Shown here: positions 5,539 through 5,654 of the stretch, one piece after another
Numbering within the stretch: the stretch's first letter is position 1
Layout of the letters: each line of letters begins with the position of its first letter
DNA from: DASUMF01 sp040510575
GTDB lineage: Bacteria; Actinomycetota; Acidimicrobiia; IMCC26256; DASPTH01
Direction of reading: 5' to 3'
Length of the DNA stretch: 5,654 bases
Assembly: GCA_040510575.1 (NCBI GenBank)
Contig: JBEVIU010000134.1
Location: forward strand, 1 to 5,654
Notes under the pieces: generated by a model
What the model saw: only the letters and a program-made list of their open reading frames with translations
Told to the model about the DNA's origin: nothing
The model's database searches: none
Position numbers and translations under genes: made by a program

Positions 5539-5654
5539 ATGACGCACGGCACTGGCCCCAGAACCGGCTTCCATTCGGTGACACCGCGGATCGTGGTCGA
5601 AGACGTCACGGCGCAGGTCGCGTTTCTTCGTGACGTCTTCGACGCGCGGGGCGA
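5539..5654 (+). CDS. VOC (glyoxalase/bleomycin-resistance) family protein, 5' part
   Basis: The first 38 codons of a gene that runs off the window. ATG at 5539 is preceded by GAAGG six bases upstream. The first residues (MTHGTGPRTGFHS) are a variable leader. They are followed by VTPRIVVEDVTAQVAFLRDVF and DARG, the first beta-strand and helix of a vicinal-oxygen-chelate fold of the PhnB / YdeI-like type, where a phenylalanine- and asparagine- or asparate-rich helix (here VAFLRDVFDA) precedes the second strand. Members include metal-dependent enzymes and binding proteins; the metal ligands would lie further downstream and cannot be seen, so no reaction can be assigned. The gene is divergent from the small membrane protein. 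Confidence 0.75.
   Translation, partial: MTHGTGPRTGFHSVTPRIVVEDVTAQVAFLRDVFDARG

Noticed and set aside
1..5654. Mobile element, CRISPR array, tRNA or toxin-antitoxin system
   Set aside because: I saw no transposase, long terminal inverted repeats, regularly spaced repeats, tRNA cloverleaf or paired small toxin genes on either strand.

Overview
The window is very GC-rich, with dense short-gap gene packing and GTG as well as ATG starts. The genes read as typical high-GC Actinobacteria: an F420/deazaflavin-type oxidoreductase, an ImuA'/ImuB pair and a LexA box of the CGAAC-N4-GTTCG type. I infer an actinobacterium, possibly of the Acidimicrobiia, but nothing here fixes the genus. I see no mobile element, CRISPR array, tRNA or rRNA. 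No gap between genes exceeds about 140 bases.

Layout from left to right. (1) The 3' part of a deazaflavin-dependent nitroreductase-family gene (+, 1-345, start outside the window). (2) A small secreted protein of the COG4315 repeat family (+, 474-944). (3) A convergent pair of minus-strand genes that probably form one transcript: an ASCH-domain protein (1949-2236), then an aldo/keto reductase (997-1917). A perfect 16-bp tandem duplication lies at their junction. (4) A divergent small cupin (+, 2374-2736). (5) A minus-strand SOS mutagenesis cassette: imuB (2769-4421) and, upstream of it, imuA (4456-5109). (6) A small two-helix membrane protein (-, 5161-5400). (7) The 5' end of a VOC/glyoxalase-family gene (+, from 5539, running off the window).

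The best-supported functional unit is imuA-imuB. A perfect palindromic LexA box, CGAACGTACGTTCG (5128-5141), lies between a TTGACT -35 element and a TACGGT -10 element directly in front of imuA, so the pair should be repressed by LexA and induced by DNA damage. ImuB looks like a catalytically dead Y-family polymerase scaffold with a beta-clamp-binding motif (QLGFWG). ImuA is RecA-like with a decayed P-loop. In the known system these two proteins bring the error-prone polymerase DnaE2 to the sliding clamp. dnaE2 is not in this window, and the gene downstream of imuB is convergent, so dnaE2 must lie elsewhere, as it does in mycobacteria.

The other genes look like ordinary single-gene metabolic or stress functions. 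I found no clear evidence of a wholly undescribed system. The details most worth a second look are the promoter architecture of imuA, the divergent clamp motif, the 16-bp duplication and the atypical cupin.
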